This document shows, piece by piece, positions 40,132-58,700 of a stretch of DNA of 64,000 nucleotides. The stretch spans positions 67,001 to 131,000 of the forward strand of contig OZ014425.1 in assembly GCA_963965975.1 (NCBI GenBank), read 5' to 3'. The stretch is from Xestospongia bergquistia (Eukaryota > Porifera > Demospongiae > Haplosclerida > Petrosiidae). The stretch's first letter is position 1, and the number at the start of each line of letters is the position of its first letter. A program made the position numbers and the translations under genes. Below the pieces are notes generated by a model that ran no database searches, was not told the DNA's origin, and saw only the letters and a program-made list of their open reading frames with translations.

Positions 40132-41093
40132 TCATTCATTATGTTCTGATGATGAAGTACAATGTGACATATCTACTAATCCACTGTTCATTAAACCACG
40201 TAATGCTTCCTCTACATCATTTTCTCCACTAGATTGTAACATTTTTTGTAAATCAGCATCACTTAAATTTAACTCCATTGGCAGAGAAGGTGTGGTCTCA
40301 TCATTTACTTCTGAAGCTTCTGATTCTATTGGACTCTTGTCAGATTTTAAAGTGGGTGTGGCTTTTTCTGTAGGGACAACAATGTCTTTTGCTGAACTTC
40401 CTTTTTGAAACCGTCCAAATTCACCACGGTTTCGTTTAAGTGCATGAAGATGACGAGACTCATATATATATTTCTATTAATAAAACAACAAATGACATCA
40501 TGATGACATCAAAACTAACTTGTCTATTTTTAGGAATTTTTCCTTCAGCTTCTAACTTAGCTCGTGCTTGACGTCGTTTCAAAATACGATGATATTGTTT
40601 AGCATTAACATAAAGTGGCTCCTCTTCTAACATATCGTTAGCTCCTAAGGGAAACCGAGCTAATGCACTCAATGCACCAGCAGCTCCTGGTAACATCTAC
40701 AGAAAGATCACATAATATACATTACATTAGTACTATCTACCATTAACATTTGTGTTGCTTGTAGACCAGATAAACCATTTAATGCTGTCAATATAGAACT
40801 TAGAGCAGATGCATCTTTGTCACTGAAGGAATCTATTAATTGGGGGGTGGGTTGAGGGGTAGAGGCACCAGTGATTGTTGGTGTTGTAGTGAGATTACTT
40901 TGTAGAGCTTGTAATATAGCAGCTTCTGATACTGACTACAGGAGAAGGAGATTATTACGTAATATATTATAAACAATCATACCTCAGATAATAGTCCTGT
41001 TGTTTGGTGTACTGAGGGATAAGTTGGATTTGGTCCAGATGATGAGGATGATGGAAGAAAAGACAGAGAAGATGTCACTGGCACAGATTCCAT
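40132..41093 (-). CDS. NFYA: NF-YA, CCAAT-binding factor subunit A
   Basis: The core domain spans two exons: EEEPLYVNAKQYHRILKRRQ continuing through KLEAEGKIP, then YESRHLHALKRNRGEFGRF. The first half binds NF-YB/NF-YC and the second contacts the CCAAT box minor groove. The N-terminal part is Ser/Thr/Leu-rich with few glutamines compared with vertebrate NF-YA. The tail is acidic. ATG at 41093, TGA at 40132-40134. The second DNA-contact segment has changes from the usual RHRHAMARKRGEGGRF, notably LHALKRN, but keeps most basic residues. Convergent with the P2X-like gene (one base between stops), divergent from the FYVE gene. Confidence 0.93.
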
Positions 41094-41206
41094 GGTTACC
41101 TTTATAGTGGGTGGAGGAAAAGATAATAAATTCTAGTTAATTAAAAGGTGTGTCAGCAATGTCTGATAATTAGAGGTGTAGCAGATCTTGTTTGCAAACA
41201 GAGTTC
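41094..41206. promoter_or_regulatory. Probable bidirectional promoter, NF-YA/FYVE protein
   Basis: Only 113 bases separate the chosen start codons. It includes GTGGGTGGA near 41108, a motif that recurs throughout the window. Confidence 0.5.
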
Positions 41207-43105
41207 ATGGCTAGTGGAGGAGTTCCCTATTCTTTGCCATATCAGAGCATCTCTAAGTTATTTTCCAGATCTCCAGGTTATGTAGATATGGCTGATGGTG
41301 AGATGTTACGGAGAATGGTCGCTTATAATGAGAGATCAACTTCATCTCCATTTGTTGATTATCCTGTCGAATTAGGTCACGTTGAGAGTAAAGATCAGGT
41401 CCCAGAAGAGAGTCTAACACCAACAGCAACACAAACTTTAAAGAGAAGTCACTGGAAAAATGTGGCTAAAGCAGATCGTTGCTCTGATCCAAAATGTCAG
41501 AAGAAATTTACTGGATTGGGTAGCCGTAAGAGAAATTGTTGTATGTGTGGTGAAGTATTTTGTAGAAGTTGTACAAGATATCGTCGTAAGTTATCACCTG
41601 ATGCTACTCCTGATCCAAGTCTAGGTGTTCTCTGTCATGTCTGCCCATCTTGTTTTGCCAGTGAAGAACAAGAGATGGGTCAATCTACTGACTGGAATAT
41701 TGAATTCACTTATTTCAGAACTGTAAAAGCAAGTTCAGAACGCACAAAAGAACAGACATCAATTGCTATGCCCATTCCTGCTCTGAATACAGTTGGTAAA
41801 GGAAAGAGAGATCGTATCGTGCGAGAAATGAAACGTTTGACTATTGGTTATGAAAGTAATACAGGTATCATTAACAGTTTTATGTCAGAATACAAAGTAC
41901 CCTCTTGGCAGAAGTCGTCACATTGGGTTGAGCCTAGTAAATCACATCAATGTCAAAATTGTCATGTTTCATTTAAAATGATGGCCAGAAAAATCAACTG
42001 TCGTGTTTGTGGTCAAGTCTATTGTACAAAATGTACAAAAGATGAAGTTATTTTATTTATTGGGGATGTAGAGCTTAATGCTAAATGGGCTCTTAATGGT
42101 AAGACTGGTTGTCCTGATAAACCCCCTCGCTCTTTTACACTTGTTCCAGTATGTCAAAGTTGTTCTAAAGAATTAGAAAATATTTTAATTGAAGAAATTG
42201 AAGCTGAAGAAGATTTAATGCCTGAAGAAGAAGATTTTATGGACACACTTGCCAATTTACAGAACATACTTTATCGTAGCAAGGCCCATATTGAATCAAG
42301 TTTACCTCAATATCAAAAATTAGTTGATTCAATGGATATAGTTGATGGCGCTCCTCGATCAACCCATTCAAAAAGTCCAATTAATGATCTTGCTCGTTCC
42401 CAGTCAAACTTGTCTGACCAGTTTTCTTTGTTGGCAATAGAGAGTCAGAAATTGCGTGCATTGAAACCACTTACTCTTATACAGGCTAAAGTCCTTAAAC
42501 ATGTTACCATAGCAACATACCAATTTTACAGTGAAAATATGTACATGTTTCGTACAACTCGTCAGAGGTTAGCTAATTTTATGCCAATTGAAAGTATTGA
42601 AAGGATACAATGTTGTCTCAATAAATTGAGTATAGAACGTGTACATATTCTTATGAGACAGATCACCTTTGAAGCAATGAATTTAGAGATTGTTTACAAG
42701 TTAGTGAGTTGCAACATCACAGGACCACTTGTGAACTGTGTTGAAACCCTTGAAGAAGAAATGGAGGCCTTCTTTTTAAAGATTGGTGAGAGTTGGGATA
42801 AGCATGCCAAGGCAGTATCACAAATGGTACGTGAAGATTATGAAGGCACAAATCCTGAGGGTAAAAAGCGTCGACGAATAAATATTCCAAATCGAATAAA
42901 GAAATCTCCATTTCGTAATGTTATAGTTCAGCATAAAATTTTGTCTCAATGTTCTCATTTTTTTAATGAGTCACTTCGTGAATTAGATGCTAAAACACCA
43001 GAAAGTTGTTTTGAAGCAACTAAAAGTGCAATCAAGGAAGTATGTGATAATTTTGATAAGCAAATAGCAGTACTTACTAGGACAAATCATAATATCTTTC
43101 AATAA
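41207..43105 (+). CDS. Double FYVE-like zinc finger protein, intronless
   Basis: A single open frame of 632 residues from MASGGVPYS (an in-frame ATG at 41192 would add five). Two FYVE-type fingers: residues about 95-150 with C..KC, RKRNCCMCGEVFCRSC and CPSC, and about 245-325 with CQNC, RKINCRVCGQVYCTKC and CQSC. Both lack the double histidine of the R+HHC+xCG signature that binds phosphatidylinositol 3-phosphate, so lipid binding may be weak or changed. The second finger carries an insertion of about 30 residues. The C-terminal half is predicted helical (acidic patch EEIEAEEDLMPEEEDF) and unlike any family I can name. Probably endosomal. Intronless among intron-rich neighbours, so possibly an old retrocopy. 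Confidence 0.75.
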   Translation: MASGGVPYSLPYQSISKLFSRSPGYVDMADGEMLRRMVAYNERSTSSPFVDYPVELGHVESKDQVPEESLTPTATQTLKRSHWKNVAKADRCSDPKCQKKFTGLGSRKRNCCMCGEVFCRSCTRYRRKLSPDATPDPSLGVLCHVCPSCFASEEQEMGQSTDWNIEFTYFRTVKASSERTKEQTSIAMPIPALNTVGKGKRDRIVREMKRLTIGYESNTGIINSFMSEYKVPSWQKSSHWVEPSKSHQCQNCHVSFKMMARKINCRVCGQVYCTKCTKDEVILFIGDVELNAKWALNGKTGCPDKPPRSFTLVPVCQSCSKELENILIEEIEAEEDLMPEEEDFMDTLANLQNILYRSKAHIESSLPQYQKLVDSMDIVDGAPRSTHSKSPINDLARSQSNLSDQFSLLAIESQKLRALKPLTLIQAKVLKHVTIATYQFYSENMYMFRTTRQRLANFMPIESIERIQCCLNKLSIERVHILMRQITFEAMNLEIVYKLVSCNITGPLVNCVETLEEEMEAFFLKIGESWDKHAKAVSQMVREDYEGTNPEGKKRRRINIPNRIKKSPFRNVIVQHKILSQCSHFFNESLRELDAKTPESCFEATKSAIKEVCDNFDKQIAVLTRTNHNIFQ

Positions 43106-43344
43106 AGTGTGAACATTAATGACTTGACTTGTGAACACAGAACACTAGACAAGTAGTAATGTCCTTTTATATTAACTTTATATACTTTTTATAATTTTAA
43201 TGTTTTTATTTTCAACATCAATAATACATGTCTTCTTAAATAATGCAAATTTTACCTCTGAAAATTATCTTCTCAGAGTTAAATAATGGGTTAAAATATA
43301 ATACACATAATACAATATAATAATATACTTTGACAAATGGTTTA

Positions 43345-44643
43345 TTAAAGGGAGCCATCAAGAGTTGCTTTAAGGTCATCAGTTCCCAATGGTACTGAAT
43401 TATCTAAGTGATGATAACATCCATTATCATGTCGTGGAGTATATCCATGAAGGAAGTCATTAAGATCCTTGATTGGAGTGCTAAATTTGAGTCCTCTAGG
43501 AGAGAGGAACACACCACTATCATTCTCTGCAGTAATATGGCCAAATGGTTTTAGAGGAGTGCTAAGAGGAGATATCCCTGGTTGTATTTTAATGGGAGTA
43601 CCATGACTTGGGTCTTTTGGTGTAAGATAGCTGAACAGTGGGGAAAAGGAGATGCCATTTAGATCAACATTCTGCAAAGGATAATCCTCTTTTAATGGTG
43701 TTAAGAAGGACAAATCAAGGAGACTGCTGTTATTAGTGGCATCATTATGAAGTACACGAACCTGTCCAGCAATAAGGTTACTTTCTGTAGATGGATTATA
43801 GGGTTGGATGGAGGGAGGGTATGCACGAGGGTAAGTATAATTGTGTTCCAATGGATGAACTAATTGCAAAGGATGACCCTCTTCCAGACCAATATTTGTG
43901 AACGAATTTTCTTTATTTTCCTCTATATCAGAATCCGTTTTGACTTCTACTTGTTGAGTACAAGAACTTTCAGAACAACTTGGAATAAATTGACCACGAC
44001 TGCGTATCACTTGAGAGGAGGATGACCCTTGAGTTAAGTAAATAGATGATGGATCAATAATGGGTGGACGGAGGGTAGTCAATAGTTTCATGCACCTCTC
44101 TACTTCCTCAACACCCTCAGTGAGTAGGGTCCAAAATGCACCACTACCACGCCGAGGAGGATCAACATATACCTTTTGAAATAGATTCTTTTTTATTGAC
44201 AGATTATGGCGAATAGAGTTCTGCAGAAAAAAGATAACAAGTTATAATTAGTGTTAACATGCACTCACCTTCCATGCCCTCGCAGCTGGCATTCTGAAAA
44301 AGGGGAAGTTATCTTCAATCCATCGGTAAATAGAATTTAAGGTTAACATTTTTTGAGGATGGCTATTGATAGCTAGAGCTATCAATGCTGCATAAGAAAA
44401 GGGAGGACGAATGTTGTCAACTTCATCTTTGCTGTCTTTCTTTCCATAACTTAGTTTTTTGCAAATTCGTCCTTTAGATTTATTTAACATTCTGTGTCGC
44501 TGTTCCATTCGATCAAGAGATGGGAAAGAATGAGCATCCATACTACCCAACCAACGTATGTCTGTTAAACTGTCATCAATAACACTTGATATTTGCTCCA
44601 CAGGATTGGGTGGAGCTGGGTTAGATACTGAAGCATGGAACAT
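43345..44643 (-). CDS. Forkhead-box transcription factor
   Basis: Two exons, 44269-44643 and 43345-44220. The forkhead domain spans the junction: NIRPPFSYAALIALAINS, LTLNSIYRWIEDNFPFF, then WKNSIRHNLSIKKNLF in exon 2 and a wing with GSGAFWTLL. This helix 3 contacts the forkhead DNA core. The rest is Ser/Pro-rich with acidic patches and no other domain. The subfamily is unclear: the single intron within the forkhead domain and RWIEDNFPFF recall FoxJ/FoxM/FoxN relatives more than FoxA/FoxC, but this is not decisive. The first ATG (44643) may be preceded by non-coding exons. Head-to-head with the SERGEF-like gene. Confidence 0.9.
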
Positions 44644-44981
44644 TACAATAGTAACCTACAATGATGAAATAGATGCGAGTTAGACAAGCAACTAGACGTC
44701 GCAGATAAATAACATTTGATGTCATGACTACAAACGAGCAATTGCAATAATTTTCGCGGGTAATAATAATAAATTTCCATTACATACCTTATCTTCAAAA
44801 ACAGCGTACTAGTTTTCGTAACAACTGCTATATACAATAATACTGTTACAAAAGACGAAGTATTGTGATATCGCGGGGGAAGAAGTGATTTTGATCGATA
44901 ACACTTTTCGATCGAAAAGGTGGGTGTGTTTCGCGCTATTAACCAATTTTAAAAGTTTGTTCTGCGCATGCGTTATTATTC

Positions 44982-46471
44982 ATGGCTGGTGCTCCTGAGT
45001 ACACTTTGATGTCTTGGGTAAATATACTAAGTCTTTTTTACAACATTTTAATTACTACAGGGTGCAAATAGTTATGGACAGTTAGCATTAGGTCATGAAG
45101 ATGATGTATCACTTCCAACGTTAGCTCCAAAATTTGTTACAAGTAAATTACGTCAAATTACAGGAGGAGGTGCTCATACAATGTTACTGACTAGTAATAC
45201 ATTAATAACAATGATGTATATGTCATGTTTGTTTTATGTAGAAGATGGTGATTTATATAGTTGTGGATGGAATAAACATGGTCAGTTAGGCTATCAAGAA
45301 AAGAGTTTGTTACCAAAACTAATACCATTACTTTATAAAATTACCAAAATATCTTGTGGGTGGAGTCACACGTTAGCGTTAACTGGTCAGTAATCTTTAT
45401 CTAGTATATTTATTAATCCATTTTAGACAAGGGTATTGTCCTTTCTTGGGGATCAAACATTTATGGACAGCTAGGTTTTAATAATTTACAAGATATTAAC
45501 AAAGTCCCTCAACAACTTGATAATGTTAGTTAGTATTATTATATCATATTTATAATATTAGTGTAGGTATTTAATGGAGCTATTATTACTGATATCAGTG
45601 CTGGTTTAAGACATTCTGCTGCTATTACAGGTACCATAATAATTATTGGTAATAGTATGTTGTTGTCATAGAAACAGGTGAGGTATTTACATGGGGTAAT
45701 GGAAAGAAGGGTCAATTAGGACTTGGGGAGGTGGGTGTGGTTAAGTCATGTACTCCGCCACAACAAGGTACACATGATTATGTAATGATAAAGTCATTTA
45801 TTTTATTGTTTTAGTGAATGGATTAAAACATTGTGTCAAAGTATCATTAGGATCATATTTCAGTGTTGTATTAACAGTTAATGGTGACCTTTATAGCTGG
45901 GGCTATAATGATCATGGACAATGTGCTGTATCATTAGATCATAAAATAATAAAACAACCACATTTGATTAATGGTGTTCCATCAATGGCTGAATTATGCT
46001 GTGGGTGGAGTCACATAATTGCTATTACAAGTAGTTATGAATTCATTAATAATTGTCTTTATATGTCCATAGTACACAGACATGTTTATGTGTGGGGGCG
46101 TGGTGATTATGGACAGCTAGGTACTGGATATAGTGTAGATCAATCTCAACCAATAGAGCTACCTGAACTGCAAGGAGTATGTCAGGTAATGCCCCTAGTA
46201 ATTATGATATTAATTAGTATGTTGTAGTAGGTAGCTTGTGGCTCTGAACATAATATTGCAATTAATAGTGAGTTAATAAGAGGAATTGACTCATTCAATA
46301 ATAGTTTTATCAGGCTCAGGTCAGGTTATCTCCTGGGGATGGAATGAACATGGAATGTGTGGGACTGGGAATCAGACCAATGTCTTGAAACCTCAAATTA
46401 TCAAAACTTTGGAATCATATGTACCCCATTTAATTGGCACTAGTGCAGGACATAGTATGGCAGCCATTTAA
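44982..46471 (+). CDS. SERGEF: SERGEF (DelGEF)-like RCC1-repeat protein
   Basis: Seven RCC1 blades with the G-x-N-x-x-G-Q-L pattern: SWGANSYGQLALGHEDDV, SCGWNKHGQLGY, SWGSNIYGQLGF, TWGNGKKGQLGLG, SWGYNDHGQC, VWGRGDYGQLGTG and SWGWNEHGMCGTG. The first and last blades (WGANSYGQL.LGH, CGSEHN.AI, WGWNEHGMCG) match SERGEF specifically; vertebrate SERGEF binds DRG1/Sec5 and affects secretion. About 380 residues, without the C-terminal tail of the human protein. Seven short introns. Start MAGAPEYT at 44982, TAA/TGA-free to 46471. Confidence 0.88.
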
Positions 46472-46692
46472 ATAACCAACTTTAAATATTTTCAAAAGAC
46501 AAAAGATTATTCAACTCAACATTTATACTGTGGAGTTATAATCGAAAAAAAAATTTTGATTGAGAAATTTTAAGAAAATTGAAAAAAATGTTAACCTAAT
46601 ATTTTTTTAATTGTGTGAATTATATCTTTTAAAAAAAGAATAATTTGATAGAGAAAAAGTTAACCTACTGATTTTATATTGTGTGGATTGCC
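46472..46692. other. AT-rich convergent spacer between SERGEF and nurim
   Basis: A 221-base stretch between two stop codons with a repeated TTAACCTA...ATTTT...TTGTGTG(A/G)AT pair (46590-46690). Presumably the two 3' untranslated regions; nothing else is visible. Confidence 0.5.
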
Positions 46693-47691
46693 TTAATCTG
46701 ATTTTGAATGTAACAGTGTTTGTTTCTTTTGACGATACATATCATTAACATAGACAACATCATCACCAACAAGACCACTTCCCCATAATAAATAGAGGGG
46801 GATCATGACAGCCAATAAAATGCGATCATATGTCATTGTAGGCACTGCCCACAATATAATTAATGGTGACAGAAATACTGGATGACGCATGTGTTGGAAT
46901 AGCTCTCTATGCTCTTCAGATTTCATAGATAATGGATCCTCTAGTCCCTTAAAATAATAGTATATCTATTGTGACATAAATACATGTCATTATCACAATT
47001 AATATTAATTACCTGTTTAATTCCCATTAATTCTAAGTAGTCTGTGGTAAACATTGAACATATTATTGAGATCCAACAAAAAGCATGCACTATTGCCATG
47101 GATACCAAAAGGAAGGTGGAGTTATCAGGACAATGCCACACATAATAACTAATAGGAGTCCATAGCCAATGTATAACCTAATTAAAAAAGTGTTAATTAA
47201 TGCTATTATAACAGGGGCATACATCTAATGTAATACATGTACCCAGTACATATATAGCACGTTTATAAACTTCAATATTGAGTGACTTCAATAAAGTGGC
47301 TAAATTTATATGAGCCATCAAAGAATGTTGAACAAGAAACAATAGCATTAGTAGTCCATTCTTGCTAATTGTCATTATTAATCTCGTTGCTATGGAAACA
47401 TATTAATGAAGTCAATTAAATTAAACACTTACTATTAACTGGTGCTGTATTATTCTCTAGTATATCATGACGATTAACAAGTGGAGTGTAAGTTGCTGGT
47501 AGAAATAATTTTGTCAATAGACTACTTATAACATAACAGTACATCATTAATAGAAGTATAAACTGAATTAAACGAGAGAGGACTCCTGGTCTCTCTTTCT
47601 CCTCATCAATGTTTTCCTCCTCCTCATATCCTGGTCCTGGTTGAGGTTCTTGCAATAAAGTTGCCTCCATTTCTTCTTCTAACCCTGCCAT
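46693..47691 (-). CDS. NRM: Nurim-like inner nuclear membrane protein
   Basis: Acidic N-terminus (GLEEEMEATLLQEPQ), then five or six hydrophobic helices over four exons. Conserved nurim/isoprenylcysteine-methyltransferase-fold marks: LFLVQHSLMA, FTTDYLELMGIKQ, FQHMRHPVFLSPLIILWAVPTMTYDR. Nurim is a multispanning protein of the nuclear envelope with the fold of ICMT but without proven enzyme activity. The acidic N-terminal extension of about 40 residues is longer than in vertebrates. Head-to-head with CKAP5 (207 bases). Confidence 0.9.
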
Positions 47692-47898
47692 TTTTCTCTA
47701 ATTATCAGGTTTTGTAAAAATTTTGATGTTTACCTCCAATTTTGGTCACGTGGTTAACTTGTCGTATAATTTGATTGGTCAGTCAGTTTCCCGGTCTTCT
47801 GACATTTCTTAGTTTAAAAAGTCTTCAGAAACGTATGTCATCATTTCTGAGTTGCTGAGTCACTTTATTATTCTCTATATCTTTTATATTAGACGTTA

Positions 47899-55697
<7,799 letters not shown>

Positions 55698-55763
55698 AAT
55701 AGTGTTATTGTCATATAATCCATATCAACTAAACACATATTAAAGAAATTGTAAAAGTTTAAA

Positions 55764-58700
55764 CTACAACAAACTATTAAAGTCAGCAAAAGGGTTTGGA
55801 CCAGGAGCAGGCCCTGATGACCAACCAGTCCCCATAAAATTCTGCTGAGGTTGCATTATCCCCATTCCTACTCCACCAATGGACTGACTTTGAGGTTGCT
55901 GCAAAAATCCCATTCCCATGTTATTAGAGTGAGGTTGTGTTGGTTTCTCAAAAGACCATCCCATGGTTTGAGAGGTTGTAGGTTTCATAGTATTAGACTG
56001 TGGTTGAAGAGGCTGCATAACCCCCATACTAGTGCCCATGTTTAAAGAACCAGAATGAGTCTGAGGTTGCATAAGTTCCATTCCCATATTGGTGGTACCA
56101 GAATGAGGCTGCATTGTCTTACTGATGTCAGAAGACCATCCAGTTAAGGAACTAGAATGAGTCTGAGGTTGCATAAGTTCCATTCCCATATTGGTGGTAC
56201 CAGAATGAGGCTGCATTGTCTTGCTGATGTCAGAAGACCATCCAGTTAAGGAACTAGAATGAGTCTGAGGTTGTATAAATTCCATTCCCATACTGGTGGT
56301 ACCAGAATGAGTCTTATTGGGTTGCATAATTTCCATTCCCATACCAGAATGAGGCTGTGATATATCAGATGACCAACCCATATTAGATTGGGTTTTTGTA
56401 GCGATAGGTATGTTATTTGAATTCCCACTAATACCAGAGGCCCAATCATTTTGGGAACCAGAACGAGTCTTAGCAGTATCATCAGATGTGGATTGGGTCA
56501 TGTTCATACCACTGAACAGACCAGCTGTAGATGTAGTAGGACTAGATGTAGGGAGTCCCCATGTATCACCAACAAATGATTGAGGGGGTGTGGCTGTTAT
56601 CTTTGCCTCACTGAAATTAATTCGTTTCATACTTCGAATACTTGTACCAGTGGGTGTGGTCTTGTTAATGAGTGGTGGGGTGGATGGTTCCAGTGTATCA
56701 AGACCCAGTCCAGAGAAGATGTCATCATTCTATTTATATAACAATGCACTAATAATAAATTGATTGATAATACCTTTGATATAATAGGTGGTGATTTGGG
56801 TGGTAGATGACTTCCTACTTTAGACACAATGACATCATTATCTCCTCCTCCTCCTCCAAAAGCTTCTATTGCTTTAGCAGTGTCCTCTTGGGCTTTATTT
56901 TCAGCTACTTCTCGAGCAAATTCTACAGTTGATCTGAGAGAGATATTAAAGTAATCTTTGAGAGAGACACACTTACTTCGTTTGCTCTTCCATTTTAGCT
57001 AGTTGATCCAAATGTGTCCTTTGTTCATTTTCTATCTTTTTTATCATTTCTTTAATGACCATCATAAATTGATTGAACTAGAAATACATACCAAATACTA
57101 TATAATACAAATTACATCAGCTGGTACCTGAGGTACATTGAGTCCTGAGTCCATTGACAATGGTATCAAATATGGTAGAGCTTTATTAGCGATATACTGT
57201 CTCTCGAATCCTAATCCTTTTGATGTCATTGTTTTATGATATATACCTGTACACAACACATGATAATTGAATACAACATGTAGGCATACCACCTAATATT
57301 CCCATTAAAACTCCAGGTTCCCTTGACGATATCTTAGATATGGTTGGTAATATATTCTCCATTATTATATACTTATCAAGTGATTCCAACATTTGACCAA
57401 CAGCTAAAAGGCATTTAATACGAAGCTATTGACAATAGTAATAAAAATGGAATAACTGATAACACATACTTACTGAACTAGATGTTGTATTAACATAGAG
57501 GTCAGTTATACGTGGTATAATAGAATGTTTCATTGACGAGTAGTCTATCATATCAGCAAATGTAGGTAAAATACTCACACAGAGCTCCTAATATAATTAA
57601 GTTATAATTACTCTTTAATTAGTAATAGTAATAATTTACTTGTACTTGGCTGTTATCAGACCCCATAGCTCCTAATATCATTGGTAATATATGTTCTTTC
57701 ATTTGTTCTGGTCCAGTCATCTTGAGAAGCAAATCCATTTTTTGAAGAAATATTAATGGTATCTAAAGTGGGAGTGGTAGTAGGTGTGGCAAACACTATT
57801 GTAAAGATATATACCTGTATTGGTTTATAGATACAAAATGCTGGTATTAAAACTGGCAATATGAGCGTGTTATATTCTTGCATTGTGCAGTCTTCAGCTA
57901 TTAACAGGACAAGTGGTAGAACGAATGGTATCATTTTATGATTACGAAACTCTTGAGATAATGCAGGCAATATACGTTGATGTACCACTCTCTGTAGATA
58001 AATTAAAGATTATAATAAAAGAGATACTTTATTACCTTAGGAAACTTGGTAATAAGTCGTGCTAAATTATTCTTAAACCATTGTGATTTTTCCATGTCAC
58101 TTTTTTGAACAAGAGCATCAATATAACGAAGACCACTTACTAGGACATCCTCAAAGAAGGTATGCTATAATAATATTATCGTAATTAATAATAAAAAACC
58201 ATAAACAATTACATTTGTTATTTGTAGGGCATCAGGACGAACTGAGGGCTCAATAGTTAATAAATTTCTAACAAGTGGACGTAATTGAAGAGGTGTGTCA
58301 CCTAGTGCAGACTCTGAAATCCGACTTATCTACAAAAGGATATTATTTCATTATAATTAAAGGGACAATGTAAGTCATCCTCAGTATCATATGTCAACAA
58401 AGACAAACAAGTTACATTCCATACATCATTCAGTTTCATTACCTGCTCAATATTGTGTTTGAATGTTAACGTATTATTGTGACAGTCAAATAGAGGTTTT
58501 CCTCCATTATAAACAGCAAACGTTAACATACCATAAGAATAAAGATCACTTTGATGAGAACACGACTCAGATAATATGTATTCAGGTGCCAAATAATCTA
58601 ACAATGGATTCGTTGGTAGAGACTTGTCTGTGTTCCATTCACTAAAGTTAAAGGTTGTCTATAGTAAACATAAACAACAATATTCATAAACATAATGTTC

